In this document: positions 16,882 through 24,493 of the stretch, in pieces
Layout of the letters: every line of letters starts with the position of its first letter
Numbering within the stretch: position 1 is the first letter of the stretch
Origin: Planctomycetaceae bacterium
Lineage (GTDB): Bacteria; Planctomycetota; Phycisphaerae; UBA1845; UTPLA1
DNA: 64,000 nt
Assembly: GCA_006969385.1 (NCBI GenBank)
Contig: CP030884.1
Location: forward strand, 4,086,249 to 4,150,248
Reading direction: 5' to 3'
Notes under the pieces: model-generated
The model's input: only the letters and a program-made list of their open reading frames with translations
What the model was told of the DNA's origin: nothing
The model's database searches: none
Position numbers and translations under genes: made by a program

Positions 16882-17157
16882 TTATGCCACAAACATTTGG
16901 GCGGTTTCGTAAACGGCTTTTACCACGGTGGTGGTGGTCGTATTGGTGGTATCCGTGGCGGCGCCGCTAATCGACAGGAAGAAGGCGTCGATGATGCTGG
17001 TCAACAGGCCGGTAAGCGACGATTGCACACCCGTCAGGATCGACGAGCGGACTTCCGGGTCGCAGCCGGACAGGTTGATCTGCATGGCAGCGCCACCCAT
17101 CAGCAAAGGGAACCACTTGCTTGCCTTCAGAATAAGGGGTTTGCGTCGCTGTTTCAT
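16882..17157 (-). CDS. Mini-lipoprotein, first gene of a three-gene cassette
   Basis: 91 residues from the ATG at 17157, which follows AGGAGA at good spacing; a longer frame from 17196 has no site. The basic N-terminus MKQRRKP and a hydrophobic stretch lead to lipobox LSGC (Cys32), then DPEVRSSILTGVQSS, a hydrophobic helix (LTGLLTSIIDAFFLSIS), a Thr run (TDTTNTTTTT) and VVKAVYETAQMFVA. The DPExR after the lipid Cys resembles TDRDLR in the second protein. This is the promoter-proximal gene; the region upstream to alr (17158-17365) must carry the promoter. No known family. Confidence 0.72.
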   Translation of the reverse strand: MKQRRKPLILKASKWFPLLMGGAAMQINLSGCDPEVRSSILTGVQSSLTGLLTSIIDAFFLSISGAATDTTNTTTTTVVKAVYETAQMFVA

Positions 17158-17365
17158 GGCACTGTCTCCTAGTTGGGGAGCGGAAAATTCGCGCAAGCGG
17201 CCCGTGCCTCAGGGGGGCGGGCCCTCACTTGCTTCTCGAAATCTACGATACGTTTCAATCGTCACAAACGCGCGCGGCCCGAAAACCCAAATTCGGCCTT
17301 GCGCAGTTATGACCTCCTACCCATCGGATGACGGCGGGTCTCAGATAAGTTGCAGTCGAAATCCG

Positions 17366-18508
17366 CTATGGGGGGGAGCCGTGGGCGATTTTATCAATCC
17401 GTGGGCCCAATCTGCAGGTGATTTCGTACGGAATCGTGTCGAGCCGACGGGCAAGCGATTCCACGCTTTGCGCGCTGGCGTGATCGTCCGAAACCAGGGT
17501 GACCTCGCTGCCGAGCCGGCAGCCGTCGAGATCGGTTAGGTCCACCGCGAGTTGATCCATGCTGATGCGGCCGATGACCGGGGCCGGGCCGGCTGCCGTC
17601 TGAATCGTCGCGTTGTTGGACAGCGCCCGCGCGAAACCGTCGAAGTAGCCGACCGGCACGATGCCGAGGCGCGTGCGGCGCCGGGTGGTGAAGGTCTGGC
17701 CGTAACCGACGCAGTGATTGGCGGGCAATTCCTTAATCAACGTGATGTGTGAGGTGAGCCGCAAGATGGGGCGCAAATCGGCAATGCTGCGCCAATCGTC
17801 GGCACCGGCGTAGCCGTACATGGCGAGGCCGGGTCGAATCATGTCGAAGTGCGCGTCCGGCATCGTGAGCGTGGCGGCGCTATTGGCGAGGTGGAAGGCG
17901 CAGTCGTCACCGACCAGCGGCTTAAGCTCCTCGCGCAGATTTCGGAACGTTGCGAGTTGTTGATCCGCCAACTCGCGAAGTTGTAGATCGGCCGTTGCGA
18001 AGTGCGAATAGACGCCGGTGAGTCGCGTGTTGTTGCAGTCAAGGATTTGTTTCGCGAGAGACGCCGCATCATCCGGCAAGACGCCCATGCGGCCCATGCC
18101 GCTGTCGATCTTGAGTTGAACCGCAATTGGTCCGCTCGATGCATGCGTGCGAACTGCTTGTAGCCCCGCATCATCAACGATTGTAAGCGTTAATCGCAAC
18201 TCACTCGCGGCGGTGAGACGTTGGTGGCGTTCGTCGGCGTCACCGACTGCCAGAACGTTGCCGAGCACGAGTACCTCAGATTGCCAACCGAGCTGCCGCA
18301 ACTCGACGGCCTCTTTCATCGTGGCCACCGCCGCACATTCGATGCCCAACTCCATGAGAATGGGCGCGACGACAGCGACGCCGTGACCGTAGGCGTCGGC
18401 CTTGAGCGGCGCGCAGAACTTTACACCGTCGGCGCAGCAAGCCCGCAGGGCCGCGACGTTATGCCGCAGACGGTCGGTATCGATATGGGCGAGTATGTCG
18501 GAACGCAT
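17366..18508 (-). CDS. alr: Alanine racemase
   Basis: A PLP-dependent racemase making D-alanine for peptidoglycan, in the cytoplasm. 380 residues, normal length. The PLP lysine is Lys36 in PLKADAYGHG, and the opposite catalytic Tyr is Tyr269 in VGYGQTF. KIDSGMGRMG, YSHFATAD, IRPGLAMYGY and GRISMDQLAVD are family motifs. It stands alone between the mini-lipoprotein operon (downstream, same strand) and a gap of about 330 bp. Together with pbpC at the far end of the window it indicates a normal peptidoglycan wall. Confidence 0.96.
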   Translation of the reverse strand: MRSDILAHIDTDRLRHNVAALRACCADGVKFCAPLKADAYGHGVAVVAPILMELGIECAAVATMKEAVELRQLGWQSEVLVLGNVLAVGDADERHQRLTAASELRLTLTIVDDAGLQAVRTHASSGPIAVQLKIDSGMGRMGVLPDDAASLAKQILDCNNTRLTGVYSHFATADLQLRELADQQLATFRNLREELKPLVGDDCAFHLANSAATLTMPDAHFDMIRPGLAMYGYAGADDWRSIADLRPILRLTSHITLIKELPANHCVGYGQTFTTRRRTRLGIVPVGYFDGFARALSNNATIQTAAGPAPVIGRISMDQLAVDLTDLDGCRLGSEVTLVSDDHASAQSVESLARRLDTIPYEITCRLGPRIDKIAHGSPP

Positions 18509-18837
18509 GGTAATCTCGTCGGATTATCTTACTGCGTTATTTGATGGCACGCATTCAACTCTGAATAACGTGCGGCATGGATCGAGCGGATGATGTCGAA
18601 ACCCTGTTGGGTTTGGATTTCGTAGTGAATACGCAAACCCCGGGTAGCCGCAGGTGCGGCAACGCGGGGCTATTTGGCGTAACGCCTTCCGCGTATTTGC
18701 TTTATTCGTCCTCACCACAGATTCAGTCGTTTTCAATGTCGGAAATGCCCTTTGAAAAAGCCGGTACGTCTGAGCCGATTAGACGGAGCTAAAGTGAATC
18801 GTGAATTTGATCTAGGGTTCGACTGCGCAAAAGAAAT
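18509..18837. other. 329-bp intergenic region, no gene recognised
   Basis: Between alr and the terminator of the Gly-tail protein. Presumably carries the alr promoter. I see no open frame with a ribosome-binding site, and no RNA element. Confidence 0.4.
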
Positions 18838-18869
18838 GGCCCCCGGTATCGGGCGATACCGTGGGGGCC
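18838..18869 (-). terminator. Probable transcription terminator of the Gly-tail protein gene
   Basis: Stem GGCCCCC + GGTATC pairs with GATACC + GGGGGCC across a 4-nt loop, with a two-base bulge. On the minus strand it is followed by ATTTCTTTT. It lies 55 bp beyond the stop codon at 18925. A run of seven T about 20 bp to the plus-strand side makes it less clear whether it works in one direction only. Confidence 0.7.
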
Positions 18870-18924
18870 AATAGCAGTTTGGTGGTTGGTTTTTTTGATC
18901 AGGAAGACTGTCGGTTTCCGTCCG

Positions 18925-19647
18925 TTAGAACCCAATCACTGGACCGACGCCCAATCCGCACCCAATTCCCCAGCCAACGCCAATCCCGATGCCGATGCGT
19001 CGTCCGCGATCCCGATCGACCGACTCATCTTCCGTGTCGAATACCAGACCGTCACTCGCGCGCACGAGCTTGGCTACCAGTTCGAGGTCGTCGTCATCGC
19101 CAACCCACACCTTGGGCACCGACGTCGAGATGCGGTCTTCAAACTCAAGTTCGTCTTCATCGCGGTCGGTGGGTTGCAAAAGTTCGATTTCCATTACCAG
19201 CGGCGCGCCGTTTTCATCGACGACGGGGCGATCATCTTCCACCAGTTCCAGCACCAATAAATACCAGTCGTTGCCGATCTGACCTTCGATCTCAACTTCG
19301 TATTCGATGGAAATTTGCCAATCGGGACCGGCATGTAGCAAATCGGCGTCGAGCGAGTCGATCTTCGCCTTCACGCTGCGATCGCGTACCTTGCGTCGGT
19401 CGCCGGCGCGGCGCTGGTCATTACGTTTTTCAAAGCTGCGGAAGCGCGGATTTTCCACGGGCTCGCCATCGACTGTCACGCTGAGCGGCTGATTGGGCTG
19501 GGCCGTTGGACGTGTGGTTGGGTTTAACCGAACTTGAGGTGGATCGGCGGGTGTTTCGACGGGTTGCATGCTCTCCTGAGCATTCGATGAAGCGACAAAT
19601 AGCAATGTGGCGGCGAGTGCCGTCACCAACGTGAATGGTGTGCGCAT
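18925..19647 (-). CDS. Exported protein of unknown family with an alternating X-Gly C-terminal tail
   Basis: 240 residues from an ATG with an AGGAGA site. A signal peptide (LVTALAATLLFVASSNAQ) is followed by a Pro/Thr-rich linker (to about 55), a basic patch (about 72-90), then an acidic, probably beta-rich domain (about 95-210) containing DWQISIEYEVEIEG and WYLLVLELVEDD. The C-terminus is striking: nine consecutive X-Gly dipeptides (IGIGIGVGWGIGCGLGVG) then PVIGF, ending in Phe. Such alternation favours a single long beta strand or glycine-zipper packing. No recognised family and no informative neighbours; it is monocistronic with its own terminator. Probably periplasmic or outer-membrane-associated. 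Confidence 0.78.
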   Translation of the reverse strand: MRTPFTLVTALAATLLFVASSNAQESMQPVETPADPPQVRLNPTTRPTAQPNQPLSVTVDGEPVENPRFRSFEKRNDQRRAGDRRKVRDRSVKAKIDSLDADLLHAGPDWQISIEYEVEIEGQIGNDWYLLVLELVEDDRPVVDENGAPLVMEIELLQPTDRDEDELEFEDRISTSVPKVWVGDDDDLELVAKLVRASDGLVFDTEDESVDRDRGRRIGIGIGVGWGIGCGLGVGPVIGF

Positions 19648-19878
19648 ATCGCATCTCCTAAGAAAAATGAGGATGAATGAAAACCGTCCAATTGGACACG
19701 GCGGGGATCGGGTGGGTTAGGAAAATATGAAGATTTTGGATATCTGCGGTGTTACTGCATTCGGTAGCAGGGCCGATCGGCGGCAGATTCAGCAAATAAA
19801 TTTGTCGGTTTGGCGTCGAACATCCCACTTAAACCAAATTGGTTGTGTGGGTGCTTCAGCTTTGCGATCTGGCTGAAA

Positions 19879-19914
19879 CCCTCACCCAAGCCCTTTTTCC
19901 TGCTAGGGAGAGGG
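19879..19914. repeat. Dispersed CCCTCACCC...GGGAGAGGG palindromic repeat, copy 1
   Basis: CCCTCACCCAAGCCCTTTTT followed by CCTGCTAGGGAGAGGG, an imperfect palindrome. A related copy lies at 46221-46254. Repeats of this general look are common in many bacterial genomes between genes. The remainder of the 300-bp gap (19648-19951) shows nothing else. Confidence 0.6.
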
Positions 19915-19951
19915 AATAGGCTTAACCTATTCTTTTAATGTGGATCAGGGA

Positions 19952-20452
19952 TTAGCACGCGACCTGCGCCATCTTGCACACTTCTTCCAAATGTTGCTTT
20001 TCGACCGGCATAATTGAGAGCCGTTGGCCGCGTTGCAACACGAGCATGCCTTCGAGGCTTGGGTTGGCCTTCAAATCGGGAAGGCCGACGATTTCGTCAA
20101 ACTTCTCAACGAACTCGAAATCGACCAACACCCAGCGCGGTTCGTCGGTGCTGCTTTTCTCGTCGTAGTATTTGCTCTTTTTGTCGAACTGCGTGGCATC
20201 GGAATAGGGCTTGCTCGCGACGCGTGCGATGCCGGCGACGCCGCTGGGCTTGGCGTTGGAATGGTAATACAGGGCCAGATCGCCAACGCGCATGTCGTCC
20301 CGCATATAGTTGCGCGCCTGATAGTTGCGCACGCCATCCCAGGGCGTCACGCCGTCGCGCTGCAGATCATCGATCGAATAGGCGTCGGCTTCAGACTTGA
20401 TAAGCCAGTACTGCAACTGTTTCGTTTGGTGCTTCGCCATTTTCTTTGCCAT
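19952..20452 (-). CDS. EVE domain-containing protein
   Basis: A 166-residue single-domain EVE protein, a PUA-like fold thought to bind modified bases in DNA or RNA. The ATG at 20452 follows AGGTAATC. Family features are YWLIKSEADAYSIDDL near the N-terminus, WDGVRNYQARNYMRDDMRVGD, LALYYHSNA and VAGIARVASKPYSD. The only departure is a short basic N-terminal extension (MAKKMAKHQTKQ). It is not beside a restriction or modification system here, so a defence role is not supported; it is more likely a housekeeping RNA- or DNA-modification reader. Confidence 0.93.
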   Translation of the reverse strand: MAKKMAKHQTKQLQYWLIKSEADAYSIDDLQRDGVTPWDGVRNYQARNYMRDDMRVGDLALYYHSNAKPSGVAGIARVASKPYSDATQFDKKSKYYDEKSSTDEPRWVLVDFEFVEKFDEIVGLPDLKANPSLEGMLVLQRGQRLSIMPVEKQHLEEVCKMAQVAC

Positions 20453-20742
20453 GATTACCTAAGCAAGTTTTTAGTCGATTGGAATGTCGATATTCGTGCG
20501 GCGCATACTGACAACACTTAAGAGTCAATTCGATCCCGCAATTTCAAATATTGTCCGCACAATAAGCCGCTTTGCTAACCTGGCGCGATGAGCGGCACCA
20601 GGATTCTTGCTGCACAACTGCGTTTCCTACGCTATCATAGCCGCCCGGATGAGCCCGCCAGCGGTCGGCGGCTCGTTTTCAGCAAATGATGCCACGACGC
20701 ATCGCGGCAATCGCGCGATCATCGTATCGGTAAGGAGCGAAC

Positions 20743-21420
20743 GTGACCGGTCTCAACACCTCATCGGTCAGTGGAGATTCCACGGGCTTGCAGGGCGATA
20801 TCACCGCGCTCGGAGAAAAACCCAGTCAGGAATTCGCCTTGTTCTTTAAGACTTGGTTGCGTCAGGGCCGCAAAATTTCCGCAGCCACGCCCAGCAGCTA
20901 TTTCCTGTCGAAAGAAGTTTGTAGCGTTGTGGATTGGGATAAGCCGGGCACCATCATCGAGTTGGGGGCCGGTACCGGGCCGATCACCGAATACATCCTC
21001 AAGCGTCTTCGGCCACATCACAAATTCGTTTCGATCGAGCGCGATAGGGCATTCTTTGACGTGCTGAAGCGCCGTTTTCCGAACGCGCCGCTAATTCATG
21101 GCGATGCGACGGATCTTGATAAAACGCTGGCGGGCTTGGGAATCGAAAAGGCCGACTACGTTTTGAGCGGCTTGCCGACGCCGTCGCTACCGACCGAGTC
21201 GTTCGATCGCCTCAAACGCTGGATGGATCGCAACGTATTCGATCACGGCGGCGTGTTTTCACAGTTGACGGTCGTGCCGTTGTATTTTTGGCCTTTCTAT
21301 CGCCGCCATTTCCTGGATGTGAAATATAAGTTCATCGGGCTCAATATTCCGCCCGGCGGTGTCTACAAGTGTCGCGGCGTGCGGCAGGATTCGCTCTTGG
21401 CGAACGAGGCGGCGGCGTAA
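20743..21420 (+). CDS. SAM-dependent methyltransferase, phospholipid N-methyltransferase-like
   Basis: Starts at GTG 20743, six bases after AAGGAG; 225 residues. SAM-binding motif I IIELGAGTGP is at about 71-80, an acidic motif SIERD follows, and HGDATDLD lies where the adenine-binding motif is expected. The N-terminal part (FKTWLRQGRKISAATPSS) and the SGLP motif are typical of small methyltransferases related to rRNA adenine dimethylases and bacterial PmtA, which methylates phosphatidylethanolamine. The substrate is inferred only. It converges on rpsU with the terminator between them. Confidence 0.82.
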   Translation: MTGLNTSSVSGDSTGLQGDITALGEKPSQEFALFFKTWLRQGRKISAATPSSYFLSKEVCSVVDWDKPGTIIELGAGTGPITEYILKRLRPHHKFVSIERDRAFFDVLKRRFPNAPLIHGDATDLDKTLAGLGIEKADYVLSGLPTPSLPTESFDRLKRWMDRNVFDHGGVFSQLTVVPLYFWPFYRRHFLDVKYKFIGLNIPPGGVYKCRGVRQDSLLANEAAA

Positions 21421-21453
21421 AAAACGAACAGCCCGCGACAGACGTCGTGGGCT
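21419..21453 (-). terminator. Rho-independent terminator of rpsU
   Basis: A 10-bp stem with one G-U pair (21430-21439 with 21444-21453) around a 4-nt loop. On the minus strand it is followed a few bases later by six T (21419-21424). It lies 40 bp beyond the rpsU stop and touches the stop codon of the convergent methyltransferase. Confidence 0.85.
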
Positions 21454-21492
21454 ATCAAATCAGAGTCATTCCGTTAATCGATCCGTCGAAGT

Positions 21493-21678
21493 CTATTCGC
21501 CGGTCTTCTGAATGCGACGCTTGGCCTTGCGATTGTTGCGCCGATTGCGGTCGGAGGGCTTTTCATAATAGGCTGTGCGCTTCATCTCGCGCAGCACGCC
21601 TTCACGCTCGCACATCTTCTTGAGACGACGCATCATTTGCTGAACCGGTTCACCTGGACGAGGCTTAACTTTGACCAT
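21493..21678 (-). CDS. rpsU: 30S ribosomal protein S21
   Basis: A 61-residue basic protein of the small ribosomal subunit, near the anti-Shine-Dalgarno region. MVKVKPRPGEPVQQMMRR resembles the S21 N-terminus and KKMCEREGVLREMK with YYEKPSDRNRR the body; a Lys/Arg-rich tail ends the protein. GGAGGA lies 12 bases before the ATG, a rather long spacing. It has its own promoter and terminator, so it is monocistronic. Confidence 0.93.
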   Translation of the reverse strand: MVKVKPRPGEPVQQMMRRLKKMCEREGVLREMKRTAYYEKPSDRNRRNNRKAKRRIQKTGE

Positions 21679-21730
21679 AAGCGGATGAAATCCTCCAAAA
21701 GCACGATTTACGGAATCACTCGAACCCCGA

Positions 21731-21759
21731 AATATACCCCAAACGCCCGATCACGGCAA
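21731..21759 (-). promoter_or_regulatory. rpsU: Putative sigma-70-type promoter of rpsU
   Basis: On the minus strand TTGCCG (21759-21754) is followed by 17 bp and TATATT (21736-21731). That is near-ideal spacing with good matches to both boxes, about 50 bp before the ATG. The remainder of the 346-bp gap (21679-22024) shows nothing else. Confidence 0.5.
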
Positions 21760-22024
21760 ATAACCGTGAATTGGAGAGCGGCAGGGGGGATTTTGCCGGT
21801 CTTGGCGGAGGGCTGGACCGGCTGCAATTGGATCGAGGCACGTCGCGAAGCGGCAAGCCCTAAGTGCTGCGAATTATTCCATTCCATATTCGATCAAAAA
21901 TATCTTTGAGCCGACGCCCGACCATGCTGCGCGGCATTTCAGACCGATGCTTAATTCGCGGCGGATGTACCGATACAATTTGAATATTCGCGATGCCTGC
22001 GGCACCATAGTCAGTTGGGGAATT

Positions 22025-24448
22025 ATGACGTCTGAATTCGACATGCCAGGTTCGCCAAGCGTCGATCGCGCCCAGCCGGCTACGGCGCTGGAGCGCCTGG
22101 AAGAATACCTCACGCTTTATCCGCATCTTTCCGACCGCATCATGCGTCAGTTTCTCGTCATGCTGCACGAACGCGGCGAGCTATGCATAGACGACGTTTA
22201 CTCCGAAGCGCGCGAAGCAGCCGGTAGCGCATTGGAGGCCGCACCCACCGATTCGGACAATCATAACGTCGCCGATTTTCCGCGCGGCGATCAGGCAGAG
22301 CGCGACTCGGTGCAATCGATCACGCGCCGTGCCGTCGGCAAGCATCTCACCAGCAAAGAAGTCGATAACGTCGTCAACTTAGCGCTCAAGCGCGAAGAAG
22401 CGGACAAACTGCGCGCGATCGTATCGCTGGGGTCGGTCTCGTTTCGACTGCTGGCCGATACCGTGCGGCGGTTCTGTGCGTTGCCGGTGGGCGAAATGCA
22501 GCTCGCCCCCGATGAGGCCATGGGGATTCGTGTCGGGTTGATTCGCCACTTGGTGAGCGACCAACTCGAGTTCATCGCCATTGCCAAACGCTTTCTGCGC
22601 ATTCGAGATTTCGAGGGAATTATCAATCGAACCATCGGTGCGGAATCCGGTATGGGGCGGGTCGGCGGCAAGGCGGCGGGCATGTACTTGGCCGCCACGA
22701 TTATTGGCGGTCGTCGCCACCACGCGACGAAGCCGGAGCAGGATTTGCTGCCGGCTGAGCCTACTAACGACTACCAACCTTCGGCCGACCCGGCGGCGAA
22801 GTATCCCGTCGCCATTCCCGAGTCGTTCTACATGCGCTCGGATGTGATCGAAGACTTTCTCGCGTTCAACGGTCTCGGCGAGTATCAAAATCAAAAGTAT
22901 AAACTGCCGGAAGAGATTCATAACGAGTACCGATTAATCAAATCGGTGTTTCGCAACGCCGATTTTCCGTCGGGCATCGTCGAACAGTTGCGCGAGCTGC
23001 TGGTAAAGGTCGGCGACGCGCCGTTGATCGTGCGCAGCAGTAGTCTGCTTGAAGATCGGTTGGGCACGGCGTTTAGCGGAAAATATGCCAGCTTGTTTGT
23101 CGCCAATCAGGGCAGCGAAGAACAGCGTCTGCAGGCACTGCTCGGTGCCGTTGCGGAGGTGTACGCCAGCGTCTTAGGCCCCGACCCGCTCATGTATCGC
23201 CGCGCTCATGATCTGCTCGACTACGAAGAAGACATGGCGGTGCTAATTCAGAAGGTGGTCGGCACACGCAGCGGCCCCTATTTCGCGCCGGTTTTCGCGG
23301 GCGTGGCTTTTTCGCGAAACGAGTATCGCTGGAGCCCGCGCATCAAGCGGGAAGACGGGCTTGTGCGTCTGGTGATGGGATTGGGCACGCGCGCCGTCGA
23401 TCGCGTGGCGGGGGAATCCCCCCGGCTGGTTGCGCTGGGCGTACCGACATTGCGGCATGAATCGACGACGACCGAGATTATGTGCAATTCGCAACGCACA
23501 CTCGATGTGATCAACGTTGAGAAAAATAAGCTCGAATCGATCAAGGTGCAGGAGTTTATGAAACACGGCGGCAATATGCCGCTGCTCGATCGATGCCTAT
23601 CGATTCGCAAAGAGCGGTTACTCGTGCCGCCGATGGGAACGTATTTTGATGCCGACCCGCGCGATTTGTATATCACGTTTGACAAGCTATTGAGCGAGGG
23701 CATCTTTACCGAGCAAATTCGTTACATCATGCGGAAGCTCGAAAAGGCTTACGGTTTCCCCGTGGATGTCGAGTTCGCCCACGACGGCGAAACGTTATAC
23801 ATATTGCAGTGCCGTACGCTCAGCGAAGGCAAAGCATTCTCGCCGCAGGAAATCCCCAGTGATGTCGAACGCGACCGTATCGTTTTTAACGCGAACAAGT
23901 TTGTACGCTCGGGTCGGCTCGATGACATCGAGTACATCGTTTTTGTGCCGCCGCGCGCATACGACGAGTTAGAAACACGCGAACAGCGCGTCGAAGTGGC
24001 CCGGGCCGTGGGCCGTCTGAATCACGCTTTGGCGAATCGACGCTTTATCCTGATCGGCCCCGGGCGCTGGGGCAGCAACGATCTGCGTCTGGGCGTTCCG
24101 GTAACGTATGCCGACATCAACAAGGCGCGGATGCTCATTGAAGTGGCAGTTGAAAAGGGTGGGTACGTTCCGGAAGTCTCATTCGGAACGCACTTTTTCC
24201 AGGATTTGATCGAAGCGAATATTCTGTATCTTCCGCTCTATCCCGATTCCGAAGGGGCGGTCTTTAACGAAGATATTCTCTATCAAGCCGACAATCACCT
24301 GACGAAGTTCATTGAAAAACCCACGGAAGCGACATCGATTATTCGGGTCGTGCATCTGCCAAGTATCGCGCCTTGGCACGAAAAGATGCGCATTCTAATG
24401 AACGGCGACGAGGGCCGGGCGCTCGCGCTACTTGCAAGCGGCTCCTAA
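22025..24448 (+). CDS. PEP/pyruvate-binding (PPDK N-terminal-like) domain protein
   Basis: 807 residues from the ATG at 22025 (GGGG five bases before); a start at 21947 is possible. A helical N-terminal part (1-200) precedes an ATP-grasp-like domain related to pyruvate phosphate dikinase and PEP synthase: RVGGKAAGMYLAA, APLIVRSSSLLEDRLGTAFS, VDVEFAHDGETLYILQCRT. The swivelling phosphohistidine domain and the PEP-binding barrel of true PPDK or PpsA are absent. In their place is a C-terminal part with IGPGRWGSNDLRLGVPV and VSFGTHFFQDLIEA, seen in a conserved group of such proteins. The reaction is unknown; phosphotransfer to a separate partner is a guess. Confidence 0.82.
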   Translation: MTSEFDMPGSPSVDRAQPATALERLEEYLTLYPHLSDRIMRQFLVMLHERGELCIDDVYSEAREAAGSALEAAPTDSDNHNVADFPRGDQAERDSVQSITRRAVGKHLTSKEVDNVVNLALKREEADKLRAIVSLGSVSFRLLADTVRRFCALPVGEMQLAPDEAMGIRVGLIRHLVSDQLEFIAIAKRFLRIRDFEGIINRTIGAESGMGRVGGKAAGMYLAATIIGGRRHHATKPEQDLLPAEPTNDYQPSADPAAKYPVAIPESFYMRSDVIEDFLAFNGLGEYQNQKYKLPEEIHNEYRLIKSVFRNADFPSGIVEQLRELLVKVGDAPLIVRSSSLLEDRLGTAFSGKYASLFVANQGSEEQRLQALLGAVAEVYASVLGPDPLMYRRAHDLLDYEEDMAVLIQKVVGTRSGPYFAPVFAGVAFSRNEYRWSPRIKREDGLVRLVMGLGTRAVDRVAGESPRLVALGVPTLRHESTTTEIMCNSQRTLDVINVEKNKLESIKVQEFMKHGGNMPLLDRCLSIRKERLLVPPMGTYFDADPRDLYITFDKLLSEGIFTEQIRYIMRKLEKAYGFPVDVEFAHDGETLYILQCRTLSEGKAFSPQEIPSDVERDRIVFNANKFVRSGRLDDIEYIVFVPPRAYDELETREQRVEVARAVGRLNHALANRRFILIGPGRWGSNDLRLGVPVTYADINKARMLIEVAVEKGGYVPEVSFGTHFFQDLIEANILYLPLYPDSEGAVFNEDILYQADNHLTKFIEKPTEATSIIRVVHLPSIAPWHEKMRILMNGDEGRALALLASGS

Positions 24449-24493
24449 ACAAGCCAAAGACTTCCGATATTACCAAAGTCGGCCACCGCCGTG

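Noticed and set aside
19952..20452. Defence-system role for the EVE protein
   Set aside because: No restriction, methylase or other defence gene is adjacent.
22025..24448. Calling the PPDK-N-like gene ppsA or ppdK
   Set aside because: The phosphohistidine and PEP-binding domains that define those enzymes are missing.
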